Of a stretch of 64,000 bases of DNA, positions 26,703-35,341 are shown piece after piece. The DNA comes from Leptolyngbya sp. NIES-2104 (GTDB lineage Bacteria > Cyanobacteriota > Cyanobacteriia > Leptolyngbyales > Leptolyngbyaceae). Each line of letters starts with the position of its first letter. Positions within the stretch are counted from its first letter, which is position 1. A program made the translations under genes and the position numbers. Location: contig NZ_BBWW01000001.1 of assembly GCF_001485215.1 (NCBI RefSeq), positions 5,456,001 through 5,520,000 on the forward strand. The letters are read 5' to 3'. The notes beneath the pieces were generated by a model that saw nothing but the letters and a program-made list of their open reading frames with translations, was not told where the DNA came from and ran no database searches.

Positions 26703-28298
26703 ATGTTAAACAAAATCACGAATCGAATTTTACTCGGATATGCTGTTCCATTATTGTTTTTGATTGTGCTGAGCGCGATCGTTTATCGTTCAACGACGCG
26801 CACCTTCGAGCTACAAGCCGAAGCACAAAAGGCTGAGCGTAATATTCGTCAAACCGATGAGCTTGTTGATGGTGTCAATCGCATGATTGGTGCAGGTCGG
26901 GGTTACTATATCTTTGCAGGGCAACAAAACTTTCTCGATACTTACAATTCAGGACGGATACAAGCAACGGAAAAAGCTCAACAACTTCAATCAGCCGAGA
27001 GCGCGACCGTCCGCAATTCAGTTGGTGAACTCGCACAGTTAGTTAAACAATACGATGATATCTTTCAAAACGCATTTAGATTGATTAATCAGCGCAATCT
27101 AGGACAAGCGAGAGTAGAACTTGCTAAACCCAGAATTGCAGATGTGTTAGAGCGGCGAAATCGGGTTGTAAGTGAGCTTGAGAATGAATTGAAGCAAATC
27201 AATCAGGCTGTCGCGGATTCTCAAGAATTTTTGCTGAGATTAATTGTGATTGGAACAGCACTAGCGCTGATTTCTACGATCGTCGTCGGCTTACTTAATA
27301 GTTTGCCACTCAAGCGACAATTGCCCAAAGTCGTGAATGCTGCTGAAGCGATCGCAGATGGCAATTTAACTTATTCGCTGGCTCAAACCAGAGATAAAAC
27401 TGAGGTCGGACAATTGCTGGCTGCCTTTCAGAATATGATCAAAAGCTTGAATGGTCTGATTTCTCAAGCTCAGCGATCGGGAATTCAAATCAGTACTTCA
27501 ACAACGCAGATTGCCGCCGCCGGAAAGCAACTCGAAGCGACTGTAAACGAGCAATTCGCTTCAATGAATGAAGTGAACGCAACAGCGAGACAGATTGCAA
27601 TGACAGCAGGAACTTTAGCACGATCGATGGATGATGTGGTTAGAACTGCACAAGAAACCACAAATGCGGCTTCTGAGAGTCAAACGAATTTAGACAAGAT
27701 CCAGTCCGCGATGCAAAGACTTGCCTACACGACCAATTCAATTTCATCGAAGCTGAAAGTGATGGACGAAAAAGCGAACAATATCAATACTGTGGTGACC
27801 ACCATTACTAAAGTCGCTGACCAAACCAATTTGCTCTCTCTCAATGCTGCGATCGAGGCAGAAAAAGCCGGAGAATACGGAGCAGGATTTGCGGTTGTTG
27901 CTCGTGAAATTCGACGACTAGCGGATCAGTCCGCCGTTGCAACCTTAGAGATTGAGCAAATGGTGAAAGAGATGCAATCCTCGGTATCGGGCGGTGTGAT
28001 CGAGGTAGACAAGTTTCGAGGTGAGGTGAAGCAGTATGTGGATGAAGTGGGGAATGTGAGTCAACAGATTACAAACTTTATCACCGAAGTTCAAGGACTA
28101 GCACCTAGATTTGTCACGGTTAGCCAAAGTATGGATGAGCAGTATCGAGGAGCGGAGCAGATTAGTACCGCGATCGCGCAATTGCGAGATGCGTCACAGC
28201 AAACGGTGCAATCGATTCAGGAGACAAACTACGCTTTGACGCAGTTAGATGACGCGACAAGAGGCTTACAGCGTGAAATTTCACAGTTCAAGGTATAA
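26703..28298 (+). CDS. Methyl-accepting chemotaxis receptor (WspA-like)
   Basis: 531 residues. A first membrane helix (RILLGYAVPLLFLIVLSAIV) is followed by a ~150-residue helical periplasmic sensor of the CHASE3 type, a second helix (LIVIGTALALISTIVVGLL), a HAMP linker (VVNAAEAIADGNLTY) and the cytoplasmic signalling helix bundle. The conserved hairpin tip is VADQTNLLSLNAAIEAEKAG, followed by FAVVAREIRRLADQS. Like WspA it is a single receptor inside the operon. The C-terminus has no NWETF-type tether. The signal is unknown; surface or mechanical cues are known for WspA. Confidence 0.93.
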   Translation: MLNKITNRILLGYAVPLLFLIVLSAIVYRSTTRTFELQAEAQKAERNIRQTDELVDGVNRMIGAGRGYYIFAGQQNFLDTYNSGRIQATEKAQQLQSAESATVRNSVGELAQLVKQYDDIFQNAFRLINQRNLGQARVELAKPRIADVLERRNRVVSELENELKQINQAVADSQEFLLRLIVIGTALALISTIVVGLLNSLPLKRQLPKVVNAAEAIADGNLTYSLAQTRDKTEVGQLLAAFQNMIKSLNGLISQAQRSGIQISTSTTQIAAAGKQLEATVNEQFASMNEVNATARQIAMTAGTLARSMDDVVRTAQETTNAASESQTNLDKIQSAMQRLAYTTNSISSKLKVMDEKANNINTVVTTITKVADQTNLLSLNAAIEAEKAGEYGAGFAVVAREIRRLADQSAVATLEIEQMVKEMQSSVSGGVIEVDKFRGEVKQYVDEVGNVSQQITNFITEVQGLAPRFVTVSQSMDEQYRGAEQISTAIAQLRDASQQTVQSIQETNYALTQLDDATRGLQREISQFKV

Positions 28299-28301
28299 GC
28301 C

Positions 28302-28964
28302 ATGATCACGATCGAAGAAATGAACGACTGTTGGAATCGGATCGGGGTTGAGGGCGATCAAAGTTGCGATCGACTAGAACAAGTCACGCATTGTCATAAC
28401 TGTTCGGTGTTCTCTCGGTCTGGACGGTTGTTACTAGAACGTGAAGTTCCGAGCGAATATATTCAGGAATGGACGAATACGATCGCAGAACGCGGATCGG
28501 CTCTGAGTGTACGATCAACCGAGGAAATGCTGTCGTTGATTCTGTTTCGATTAGGCAATGAACGATTTGCGATTTCAGTACGATCGCTACAAGAAGTGAT
28601 TCGACCAACTCAGATTCACACCTTACCGCATCGGAGCAATCATTTGTTTTTAGGTCTGACTAGCATTCGAGGTGAAATCTTGCTTTGTGCATCACTCAGA
28701 GCATTTCTGAACATAGAAACTGCTGCACCTTCTGACCGCGAACAAATGCTAATTGTGGGAACAACAGCGCGAAGATGGGTTTTCCCCGTCGATGAGGTGT
28801 ATGGCATTCAGCGTTACCCCTTGCACGAGATTCAAGATCCGCCTGCTGTTTTGCTGAAAACGAATGCGGCATATACTCAAGGCATTCTCACTTGGAACGA
28901 TCAAAAGGTGAATTACTTGAATGCAGAATTGCTGATTGATACGCTCGATCGGAGATTGCTATGA
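28302..28964 (+). CDS. CheW protein with WspD-type N-terminal extension
   Basis: 220 residues. The first ~80 carry a cysteine-containing motif, CWNRIGVEGDQSCDRLEQ then THCHNCSVFS, which is the hallmark N-terminus of WspD proteins (from memory of that family). Residues ~85-215 are a CheW domain (LILFRLGNERFAISVRSLQE, FLGLTSIRGEILLCASLRAF). The four cysteines suggest metal binding, but that is untested. It overlaps the next gene, cheA, by 4 bp (28961-28964), so coupling is tight. Confidence 0.9.
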   Translation: MITIEEMNDCWNRIGVEGDQSCDRLEQVTHCHNCSVFSRSGRLLLEREVPSEYIQEWTNTIAERGSALSVRSTEEMLSLILFRLGNERFAISVRSLQEVIRPTQIHTLPHRSNHLFLGLTSIRGEILLCASLRAFLNIETAAPSDREQMLIVGTTARRWVFPVDEVYGIQRYPLHEIQDPPAVLLKTNAAYTQGILTWNDQKVNYLNAELLIDTLDRRLL

Positions 28965-31855
28965 GCTATTCAATGCGCGATCTGTTCCAGCAAGAAACGA
29001 GAACTCATGTCGATCGCTTAAAACACTACTTTACTGAGTTGCAGCAACATCCAGATCGAAAAGATGATATTGATGCGGCGTTGCAATCGATTCGTGCGAT
29101 CGTGGGTGCGGCTCATTTGATTGAGTTTGATGCGGCGATTCATTTATCAGAAGTGATGCAATCGTGTTTGAGTGCGGCTTATGAAGGTCGCCGTTCTTTA
29201 ACGGCGAACAAGCTCGATGCTTTACTACATGGATGTACGCTGCTTTCTCAGATGAGTCAACTTGAGGGAACTAAAGGCTGGTTGTCGAATCATGCTGAGG
29301 ACTTAGAGAAAACACAGAGCTTGATCAGTGAAGCACAAACTTCGCAGCCCTTAGCCCCCACTTCTGAGAAGGGACAAGGTTCTGATTCCCCTGGCGTAAT
29401 TCCGAATCAATCTGTTAATGCTATCGATCCTCGCCCCCTAAATCCCCCACGAGCGGGGGACTTTGAGCGTGAAATTTCCTCGGAAGGGACGGCTCCAGAT
29501 CTCAAAGTCCCCCAGAATGGGGGATTTAGGGGGCTACCCGGATCTGTGGCACCAACAGATCAATTTGGTATGAGGGAAACCCCCGTAAACAAAGCCGATC
29601 GATCTGAATCAATCCCTGAACCGTCGATCGAGGAATCCGCTTCGTCATCGGCTCAAAATATCGCTCAAAATGATCCAGAACTAATGGAACTGTTTCGGCA
29701 AGAAGTCGAAGCACAAACCATTACATTGAATCGGGGACTCGTCGCGATCGAAGCTCACCCAAACTCACGCCAAGAACTCGAATCCCTCATGAGAGCCGCT
29801 CACTCGATCAAAGGAGCCGCCCGTATCGTAGGGCTAGATATTGCTGTCGAGTTAGCTCATCAGATGGAGGATTGTTTTGTCGCCGCTCAAAAGCAATCTC
29901 TCACACTCAACGCCGCTAAAATTGATGCACTATTTCGCAGCGTTGATCTGACTCAATCCATTAGCCAAGCGCAAAACATTCAACACTGGCTTTCACAACA
30001 TCGCTCTGAACTAGAATCAGTCCAACAATTACTTTCTCTTGACACTGCTCCAACCTCACCACCGATTACGCCGCCCCCGACTCCTAAAACTCCTGAACCG
30101 CAAGAGACAGATACCAATTCGCAGCGGGTCAGCTCTAGCACACAAGAACGCGATCGTGTGGTTCGCATTAGTGCTGATAACTTAAATCGGATTGTGGGAC
30201 TCGCTGGAGAATCAATGGTCGAAGCTTATTGGCTCCAGCCGTTTGCTGAATCTTTGATGGAACTGCGATCGCAACAAATTGTGCTTTCTAAAGCACTCGA
30301 AGACTTACAGCAAGACCATCCCATCGCACAATTAGACCACTTACGCCAGCAGGAGCGGGAATGTCGGGATTTATTGAGCGATCGCATTGCTGAATTAGGA
30401 GAGTACATTCGTCGGACTGATAATTTATCCGATCGATTATATCGAGAAGTGATCCAATCTCAGATGCGACCGTTTGCTGATGGTGTACAAGGCTTTCCGC
30501 GAATGGTGCGAGATTTAGCCAGACAGCTTGGAAAGCAAGTTCAATTCTCAATTGTTGGAGAAAATACGCCTGTCGATCGAGATATCCTAACCAAGCTAGA
30601 AGCACCGATTACGCACATTTTGCGAAATGCGATCGATCATGGATTAGAGCTACCAGAAGAGCGCATCAAAGCTGGAAAATCACCGGAAGGAACGATTCAA
30701 CTCGAAGCCTCGCATCGGGGCGGAATGTTAATGATCACAATCTCTGATGATGGTAAAGGGATTGATCCGGATCAAGTCCGCAAACAAGTGATTCGCCGTC
30801 ATCATGCACCGCCAGAAGTTGCACGACGGATGAGTCACACTGAACTGATGGAATTCCTTTTTCTGCCCGGATTTTCACTCTCGAAACAAGTGACAGAACT
30901 CTCTGGGCGAGGAGTTGGATTAGATATTGTCAAAGCAATGGCGCAAGAAGTCGGCGGAACCGTTCGGGCAGTGTCTTCACCCAATGCTGGAACAAGCTTT
31001 CATCTACAGTTGCCGCTCACACTTTCGGTTGTGAGAACTTTGCTAGTAGAAGTATCGGGCGAACAATATGCGTTTCCTTTGTCGCGGATCGATCGCATTC
31101 TTAATCTCGATCGCAATTCCATTTCAGTTGTCGAAAATCAATCCTACTTTACCTTTAACAATCAGCATATCGGTTTGATTTCACTTGCTCAAGTCTTTGA
31201 TTTACCTCAATCAAACACGGTATCTGAATCGCTGTGTGTGATTGTTCTGAGTTATCAATCGGCACAGTATGGATTGATTGTCGATCGCGCATTAGGAGAG
31301 CGAGAATTAGTGGTGCGTCCACTCGATCCGCGTCTTGGAAAAATTCAAGACATTAGCGCCGCCTCTCTGATGAGCGATGGATCATTAGTCTTGATTGTGG
31401 ATGTCTCGGACTTAGTTCGATCGATGAATAGCCTGCTAGATGCTGGAAAGCTTAGTGCCCCGCGCCCGGTCGCAAATCAACCGCCGAAAAAGCGGATTCT
31501 CGTGGTCGATGATTCGATCACGGTGCGAGAAGTCGAGCGCAAACTGCTAGAAAAACAAGGATATGCCGTAGATGTCGCGATCGATGGCATGGAAGGTTGG
31601 AACGCGGTTCGCAATCAAGCTTATGATTTAGTGATTAGCGATATTGACATGCCCAGAATGAACGGAATCGAGCTAATTCAGGAAATCAAAACTCATCCCC
31701 GACTGCGATCGACTCCGGTGATCGTAGTGTCTTACCGCGATCGAGAAAGCGATCGACTTCAAGGTTTAGATGCGGGAGCCGATTATTATTTAACGAAGAA
31801 CAGTTTCCAGGATGATTCTTTGATTCAAGCTGTGGTTGATTTGATTGGGCAATGA
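28961..31855 (+). CDS. cheA: Hybrid CheA histidine kinase with C-terminal receiver (WspE-like)
   Basis: 964 residues. Order: a degenerate HPt (1-105; the His position is Arg45 in SIRAIVGAAHL), a linker of 105 or so residues with an inserted palindrome, a canonical HPt (about 235-345; phosphoryl acceptor His281 in RAAHSIKGAARI), the dimerisation and HATPase domains (HILRNAIDHGLELPEE; SGRGVGLDIVKAMAQ), CheW-like domain (about 690-830) and a REC domain with Asp894 (VISDIDMPRMNG). The hybrid form is characteristic of WspE. It would phosphorylate its own receiver, CheB and the REC-cyclase. Start overlaps the WspD-like gene. Confidence 0.95.
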   Translation: MSYSMRDLFQQETRTHVDRLKHYFTELQQHPDRKDDIDAALQSIRAIVGAAHLIEFDAAIHLSEVMQSCLSAAYEGRRSLTANKLDALLHGCTLLSQMSQLEGTKGWLSNHAEDLEKTQSLISEAQTSQPLAPTSEKGQGSDSPGVIPNQSVNAIDPRPLNPPRAGDFEREISSEGTAPDLKVPQNGGFRGLPGSVAPTDQFGMRETPVNKADRSESIPEPSIEESASSSAQNIAQNDPELMELFRQEVEAQTITLNRGLVAIEAHPNSRQELESLMRAAHSIKGAARIVGLDIAVELAHQMEDCFVAAQKQSLTLNAAKIDALFRSVDLTQSISQAQNIQHWLSQHRSELESVQQLLSLDTAPTSPPITPPPTPKTPEPQETDTNSQRVSSSTQERDRVVRISADNLNRIVGLAGESMVEAYWLQPFAESLMELRSQQIVLSKALEDLQQDHPIAQLDHLRQQERECRDLLSDRIAELGEYIRRTDNLSDRLYREVIQSQMRPFADGVQGFPRMVRDLARQLGKQVQFSIVGENTPVDRDILTKLEAPITHILRNAIDHGLELPEERIKAGKSPEGTIQLEASHRGGMLMITISDDGKGIDPDQVRKQVIRRHHAPPEVARRMSHTELMEFLFLPGFSLSKQVTELSGRGVGLDIVKAMAQEVGGTVRAVSSPNAGTSFHLQLPLTLSVVRTLLVEVSGEQYAFPLSRIDRILNLDRNSISVVENQSYFTFNNQHIGLISLAQVFDLPQSNTVSESLCVIVLSYQSAQYGLIVDRALGERELVVRPLDPRLGKIQDISAASLMSDGSLVLIVDVSDLVRSMNSLLDAGKLSAPRPVANQPPKKRILVVDDSITVREVERKLLEKQGYAVDVAIDGMEGWNAVRNQAYDLVISDIDMPRMNGIELIQEIKTHPRLRSTPVIVVSYRDRESDRLQGLDAGADYYLTKNSFQDDSLIQAVVDLIGQ
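29433..29534. repeat. Palindromic repeat inserted in frame in the cheA linker
   Basis: The left arm (29433-29467, beginning GCCCCCTAAATCCCCCACG) and right arm (29501-29534, ending GGATTTAGGGGGC) are inverted repeats of 34-35 bp around a 33-bp centre. The 102-bp total is exactly 34 codons, so the reading frame of cheA stays open. The same arm sequence recurs at 40364-40383 beside a palindromic element. Arms begin with the CCCCCTAAATCCCCC motif common in cyanobacterial intergenic repeats. Confidence 0.85.
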
Positions 31856-31858
31856 ACG

Positions 31859-32830
31859 ATGAGAATTGCGATCGTCAATGATATTAGTTTGGCAGTTGAA
31901 GCCCTGCGGCGAACCTTAAAACAAGCGCCGCAGCACGAAATTGCTTGGGTTGCCTACAACGGATTAGAAGCTGTGAACAAATGCGTCCACGATCGCCCAG
32001 ATTTGATTCTGATGGATTTGTTTATGCCAGAAATGGATGGCGTAGAAGCAACTAAACGCATTATGCAGCAATCTCCCTGTGCCATTCTGGTTGTCACTGC
32101 GGATGTGCAACATAGTTCCGCAAAAGTATTCGAGGCGATGGGATACGGGGCACTTGATGCCGTCAATACACCGACCTTCGGCAAAGAAGATTCTCATTTA
32201 TTGCTGTCGAAGATTCACACGATCGGGAAATTGATCGGCAAAACTAAGTTTGTCCCGATTCAGTCCAGAGTCCCGCTGATTGTCATCGGAGCTTCAACCG
32301 GAGGACCGAAAGCGATCGTCACGATTTTGTCTCAGTTGCCGCCTGATTTTGGATCAGCGATCGTGATTGTGCAGCACGTCGATGTGCAGTTTGCCGCCGG
32401 AATGATCGATTGGTTGAATCAGCAAACTGCTTTGGAAGTCAGAAAAGCAAAAGTTGGCGATCGACCTACCAAAGGAATTGTGTTATTTGCCTCAACGAAT
32501 GACCATCTTTGTTTGCAGCCAAATGGTACGCTGACTTACACGCCGCATCCGATCAGCTATCCTTACCGTCCTTCGGTTGATGTTTTTTTCAAAAGTGTGG
32601 CGCAGTATTGGACGGATCGAGGCACAGCGGTTTTACTTACAGGCATGGGACGCGACGGAGCAGAAGGATTGAAAGCATTACGGCAGCAGGGATGGTACAC
32701 GATCGCACAAAATGAACCGAGTTGCGTCGTTTATGGAATGCCAAAAGCCGCGATCGATCTCGGTGCAGCGGTCGATGTTTTAAGTCCTGACGCGATCGCA
32801 TCTGTTTTACTCCATCGTTCTCATCACTAG
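31859..32830 (+). CDS. cheB: CheB receptor methylesterase (WspF-like)
   Basis: 323 residues. An N-terminal receiver with Asp53 ([16 protein letters not shown]) is followed by a methylesterase domain. The catalytic triad is complete: Ser146 in GASTGGP, His173 in IVQHVD and Asp266 in [10 protein letters not shown]. It removes methyl groups from the receptor, setting adaptation against CheR. It starts 3 bp after cheA and ends 2 bp before the cyclase gene. In Pseudomonas the matching WspF mutations lock the pathway on. Confidence 0.95.
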   Translation: MRIAIVNDISLAVEALRRTLKQAPQHEIAWVAYNGLEAVNKCVHDRPDLILMDLFMPEMDGVEATKRIMQQSPCAILVVTADVQHSSAKVFEAMGYGALDAVNTPTFGKEDSHLLLSKIHTIGKLIGKTKFVPIQSRVPLIVIGASTGGPKAIVTILSQLPPDFGSAIVIVQHVDVQFAAGMIDWLNQQTALEVRKAKVGDRPTKGIVLFASTNDHLCLQPNGTLTYTPHPISYPYRPSVDVFFKSVAQYWTDRGTAVLLTGMGRDGAEGLKALRQQGWYTIAQNEPSCVVYGMPKAAIDLGAAVDVLSPDAIASVLLHRSHH

Positions 32831-32832
32831 CC

Positions 32833-34323
32833 ATGAGCGATTCCATCACCGTTCTTCTCATTGATGATCAAGCAATCATTAGCGAAGCCATTCAGAAGAT
32901 GTTGGCTCCCGAATCGGATATTAAGTTTCACTATTGCAACAATCCGTTAGAAGCGCTCAAAGCAGCAAAACAATCTAATCCAACGGTGATTTTGCAAGAT
33001 TTGGTGATGCCACAGATGGATGGATTGTTACTGGTGCGATTTTTGCGATCGCGAGATGCCCCCACCGCTGATGTCCCTCTGATTGTTTTATCGAGTAAGG
33101 AAGAACCTGTAATCAAAGCTCAAGCGTTTGAACTCGGTGCGAATGATTATTTAGTCAAATTGCCCGATCGCGTTGAGTTGATTGCCCGAATTCGCTATCA
33201 CTCGAAAGCTTATATCAACTTACTCAAGCGTCAGGAAGCGGAAGCACAATTGCGTGATGAGAACTTGCGACAAGCTCAGTACATCGAACAAGTCAATAAG
33301 CTGACAACAGCGGCAGTTTCGGTTGAAGAGAACACTTTTAAGCCAGAAGATTTAGGTGAAGTCAGCGATCGATCTGATGAGCTTGGACAACTCTCACGAG
33401 TGTTTGTGCAAATGGTGAATACGGTGAACAATCGTGAACAAGAGCTAAAACGTTTAAACGAGTCTTTTGCGCGATTTTTTCCGGCTGAATATCTACGATT
33501 TCTACGAAAAGAAACAGTCACCGAAGTACAGCTTGGGGACTATGTGAGTAAAACGATGGCGGTGATGTTTAGTGATATTCGAGCGTTTACAACCATCTCC
33601 GAATCGATGACCCCGCAAGAGAACTTCGCTTTTGTCAATGCTTACCTCAAGCGCGTCAGTCCAGAGATTCGCAATCACTACGGCATTATTGTTAAATTCT
33701 TGGGCGATGGCATGATGGCAGTGTTTCCCGATGGTGCAGATGATGCGGTTGCGGCGGGCGTTGCAAAACAGCTTCGAGTGCAAGAATACAATGTCGATCG
33801 AGTCGCACAAGGATATTTGCCTGTGCAAGTTGGGATTGGGATTCATGTCGGTCACATGATGCTAGGAATGGTAGGCGAAACGAATCGAATTCAAGGCGAT
33901 GCGTTTTCAGATAACGTGAATCTCACCTCTCGCTTAGAAGGATTGACCAAGTATTACGGCGTATCGATGCTGATTTCTGGACAGACTTTAGAGTATTTGA
34001 GCAATCCGGATCAGTATCAATTTCGGTTTCTCGATCGAGCGATCGTCAAAGGTCGAAATGAGCCAATTACAGTCTACGAAGTGCTCGATGCTGAGACAGA
34101 AGAGCATCGAGAGATGAAGCAGAAAACTCGATCGACGTATGATCAAGGAATTGAATGCTATCGACAACAGAAGTTTGATCAAGCTAGATCTTGTTTTGAA
34201 TCCGTTCTAGCAGCGAATCCAGCCGATAAAACCGCAAGGTTATATGTCGATCGTGTGGTGGAATTGCTCGACCGAGGCGTGCCCGAAGATTGGACGGATG
34301 CTTGGGCATTTAGTGAAAAATAA
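32833..34323 (+). CDS. Response regulator with class III adenylate cyclase output and TPR-like tail
   Basis: 496 residues. A receiver (1-125; Asp56 in LQDLVMPQMDG) connects through a coiled-coil and HAMP-like region (LRQAQYIEQVNKLTTAAVS) to a class III cyclase domain (about 240-395). Metal-binding Asp248 (VMFSDIRAF) and Asp292 (FLGDGMMAVF), the adenine-selecting pair Lys288 and Asp360, and transition-state Asn363 and Arg367 (DNVNLTSRLEG) are all present, so catalysis with ATP is predicted. The tail (YDQGIECYRQQKFDQARSCF) is TPR-like. It occupies the WspR position, where a GGDEF protein sits in Pseudomonas. Guanylate cyclase activity cannot be ruled out. Confidence 0.93.
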   Translation: MSDSITVLLIDDQAIISEAIQKMLAPESDIKFHYCNNPLEALKAAKQSNPTVILQDLVMPQMDGLLLVRFLRSRDAPTADVPLIVLSSKEEPVIKAQAFELGANDYLVKLPDRVELIARIRYHSKAYINLLKRQEAEAQLRDENLRQAQYIEQVNKLTTAAVSVEENTFKPEDLGEVSDRSDELGQLSRVFVQMVNTVNNREQELKRLNESFARFFPAEYLRFLRKETVTEVQLGDYVSKTMAVMFSDIRAFTTISESMTPQENFAFVNAYLKRVSPEIRNHYGIIVKFLGDGMMAVFPDGADDAVAAGVAKQLRVQEYNVDRVAQGYLPVQVGIGIHVGHMMLGMVGETNRIQGDAFSDNVNLTSRLEGLTKYYGVSMLISGQTLEYLSNPDQYQFRFLDRAIVKGRNEPITVYEVLDAETEEHREMKQKTRSTYDQGIECYRQQKFDQARSCFESVLAANPADKTARLYVDRVVELLDRGVPEDWTDAWAFSEK

Positions 34324-34388
34324 ACGAACGCTCTCGTTTTGTAAATCTGAATTAAGATGGTCATGCCCTCGTTACCCGATTCGATCGT

Positions 34389-35339
34389 ATGTCCGACCTC
34401 CAAGCAACCTTCTCAAGCCTAAGACAAGCTCTTGATCAAATTGTGGTCGGTCAAAATGCACTTGTTCAACAGCTTCTAGTCGCCTTGCTATCGGGGGGAC
34501 ATGTGATTTTAGAGGGCGTTCCGGGAACTGGAAAAACGCTACTCGTCAAAGTCATGGCGCAACTCGTTCAATCAGAGTTTCGCCGCGTTCAGTTAACTCC
34601 AGATATCTTACCTTCGGACATTCTCGGCACGAATATTTTTGACCTCAACTCTCGAAATTTTGTGTTAAAAAAAGGTCCTGTTTTCACGCAAATTCTTTTA
34701 GCAGATGAGATTAATCGGACTCCACCAAAAACACAATCCGCCCTACTAGAAGCAATGGAAGAACAGCAAGTCACTTTAGATGGCGAGAGTTTACCCTTGT
34801 CCGAATTTTTCTGGGTGATTGCAACACAGAATTCATTAGAGTTTGAAGGAACCTACCCGCTCCCAGAAGCACAACTCGATCGATTTCTCTTCAAGCTAAT
34901 CGCGAACTATCCCGATCCAGCCGCCGAGAAGAAAATGCTGCTGAATCACCAAGCTGGCTTTCAGGCAAAACGGCTGGATTTAAAACGAATTCAGCCCCTA
35001 GCAACCGTCGAACAGATTCTAAAAGCGCGGCAACTTGTACGATCACTCACTGTCGAAGAACCAATTCTTGATTATTTACTGTCCGTTGTGCAGAAAACGC
35101 GGCAGCATCCTGATCTAGTGTTGGGAGCTTCTCCACGATCGGCGGTTGCTTGGTTGAATGTGAGTAAAGCTCATGCCTGGTTAGCAGGTCGAAACTATGT
35201 CACTCCGGATGATATCAAAGCAGTTGCATCTCCATTGTTGCGACATCGATTAATCCTGCGTCCTGAAGCTCAGTTAGATGGCGTGAATGTGGATGCGGTG
35301 ATTAATGCCATTCTCAATCAAGTTGCTGTGCCACGATAA
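34389..35339 (+). CDS. MoxR family AAA ATPase
   Basis: 316 residues. The AAA core has Walker A EGVPGTGKTLLVKVMAQ, Walker B ILLADEINRTPPKTQSALLE and the sensor FWVIATQNSLEFEGTYPLP; the AAA lid-2 domain follows (GASPRSAVAWLNVSKAHAW). MoxR ATPases act as chaperone-like helpers with von Willebrand A proteins, and the DUF58 gene 2 bp downstream is the standard partner. It lies 65 bp after the cyclase gene on the same strand, so may be in the same or a separate transcript. Confidence 0.93.
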   Translation: MSDLQATFSSLRQALDQIVVGQNALVQQLLVALLSGGHVILEGVPGTGKTLLVKVMAQLVQSEFRRVQLTPDILPSDILGTNIFDLNSRNFVLKKGPVFTQILLADEINRTPPKTQSALLEAMEEQQVTLDGESLPLSEFFWVIATQNSLEFEGTYPLPEAQLDRFLFKLIANYPDPAAEKKMLLNHQAGFQAKRLDLKRIQPLATVEQILKARQLVRSLTVEEPILDYLLSVVQKTRQHPDLVLGASPRSAVAWLNVSKAHAWLAGRNYVTPDDIKAVASPLLRHRLILRPEAQLDGVNVDAVINAILNQVAVPR

Positions 35340-35341
35340 CT

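Noticed and set aside
28961..31855. Possible frameshift in cheA caused by the palindrome
   Set aside because: The insert is 102 bp, a multiple of three, and the frame is open throughout, so the gene is intact.
32833..34323. GGDEF diguanylate cyclase, as expected for a Wsp operon
   Set aside because: There is no GG(D/E)EF motif; the cyclase domain is class III nucleotide cyclase with KFLGDG and NVNLTSR.
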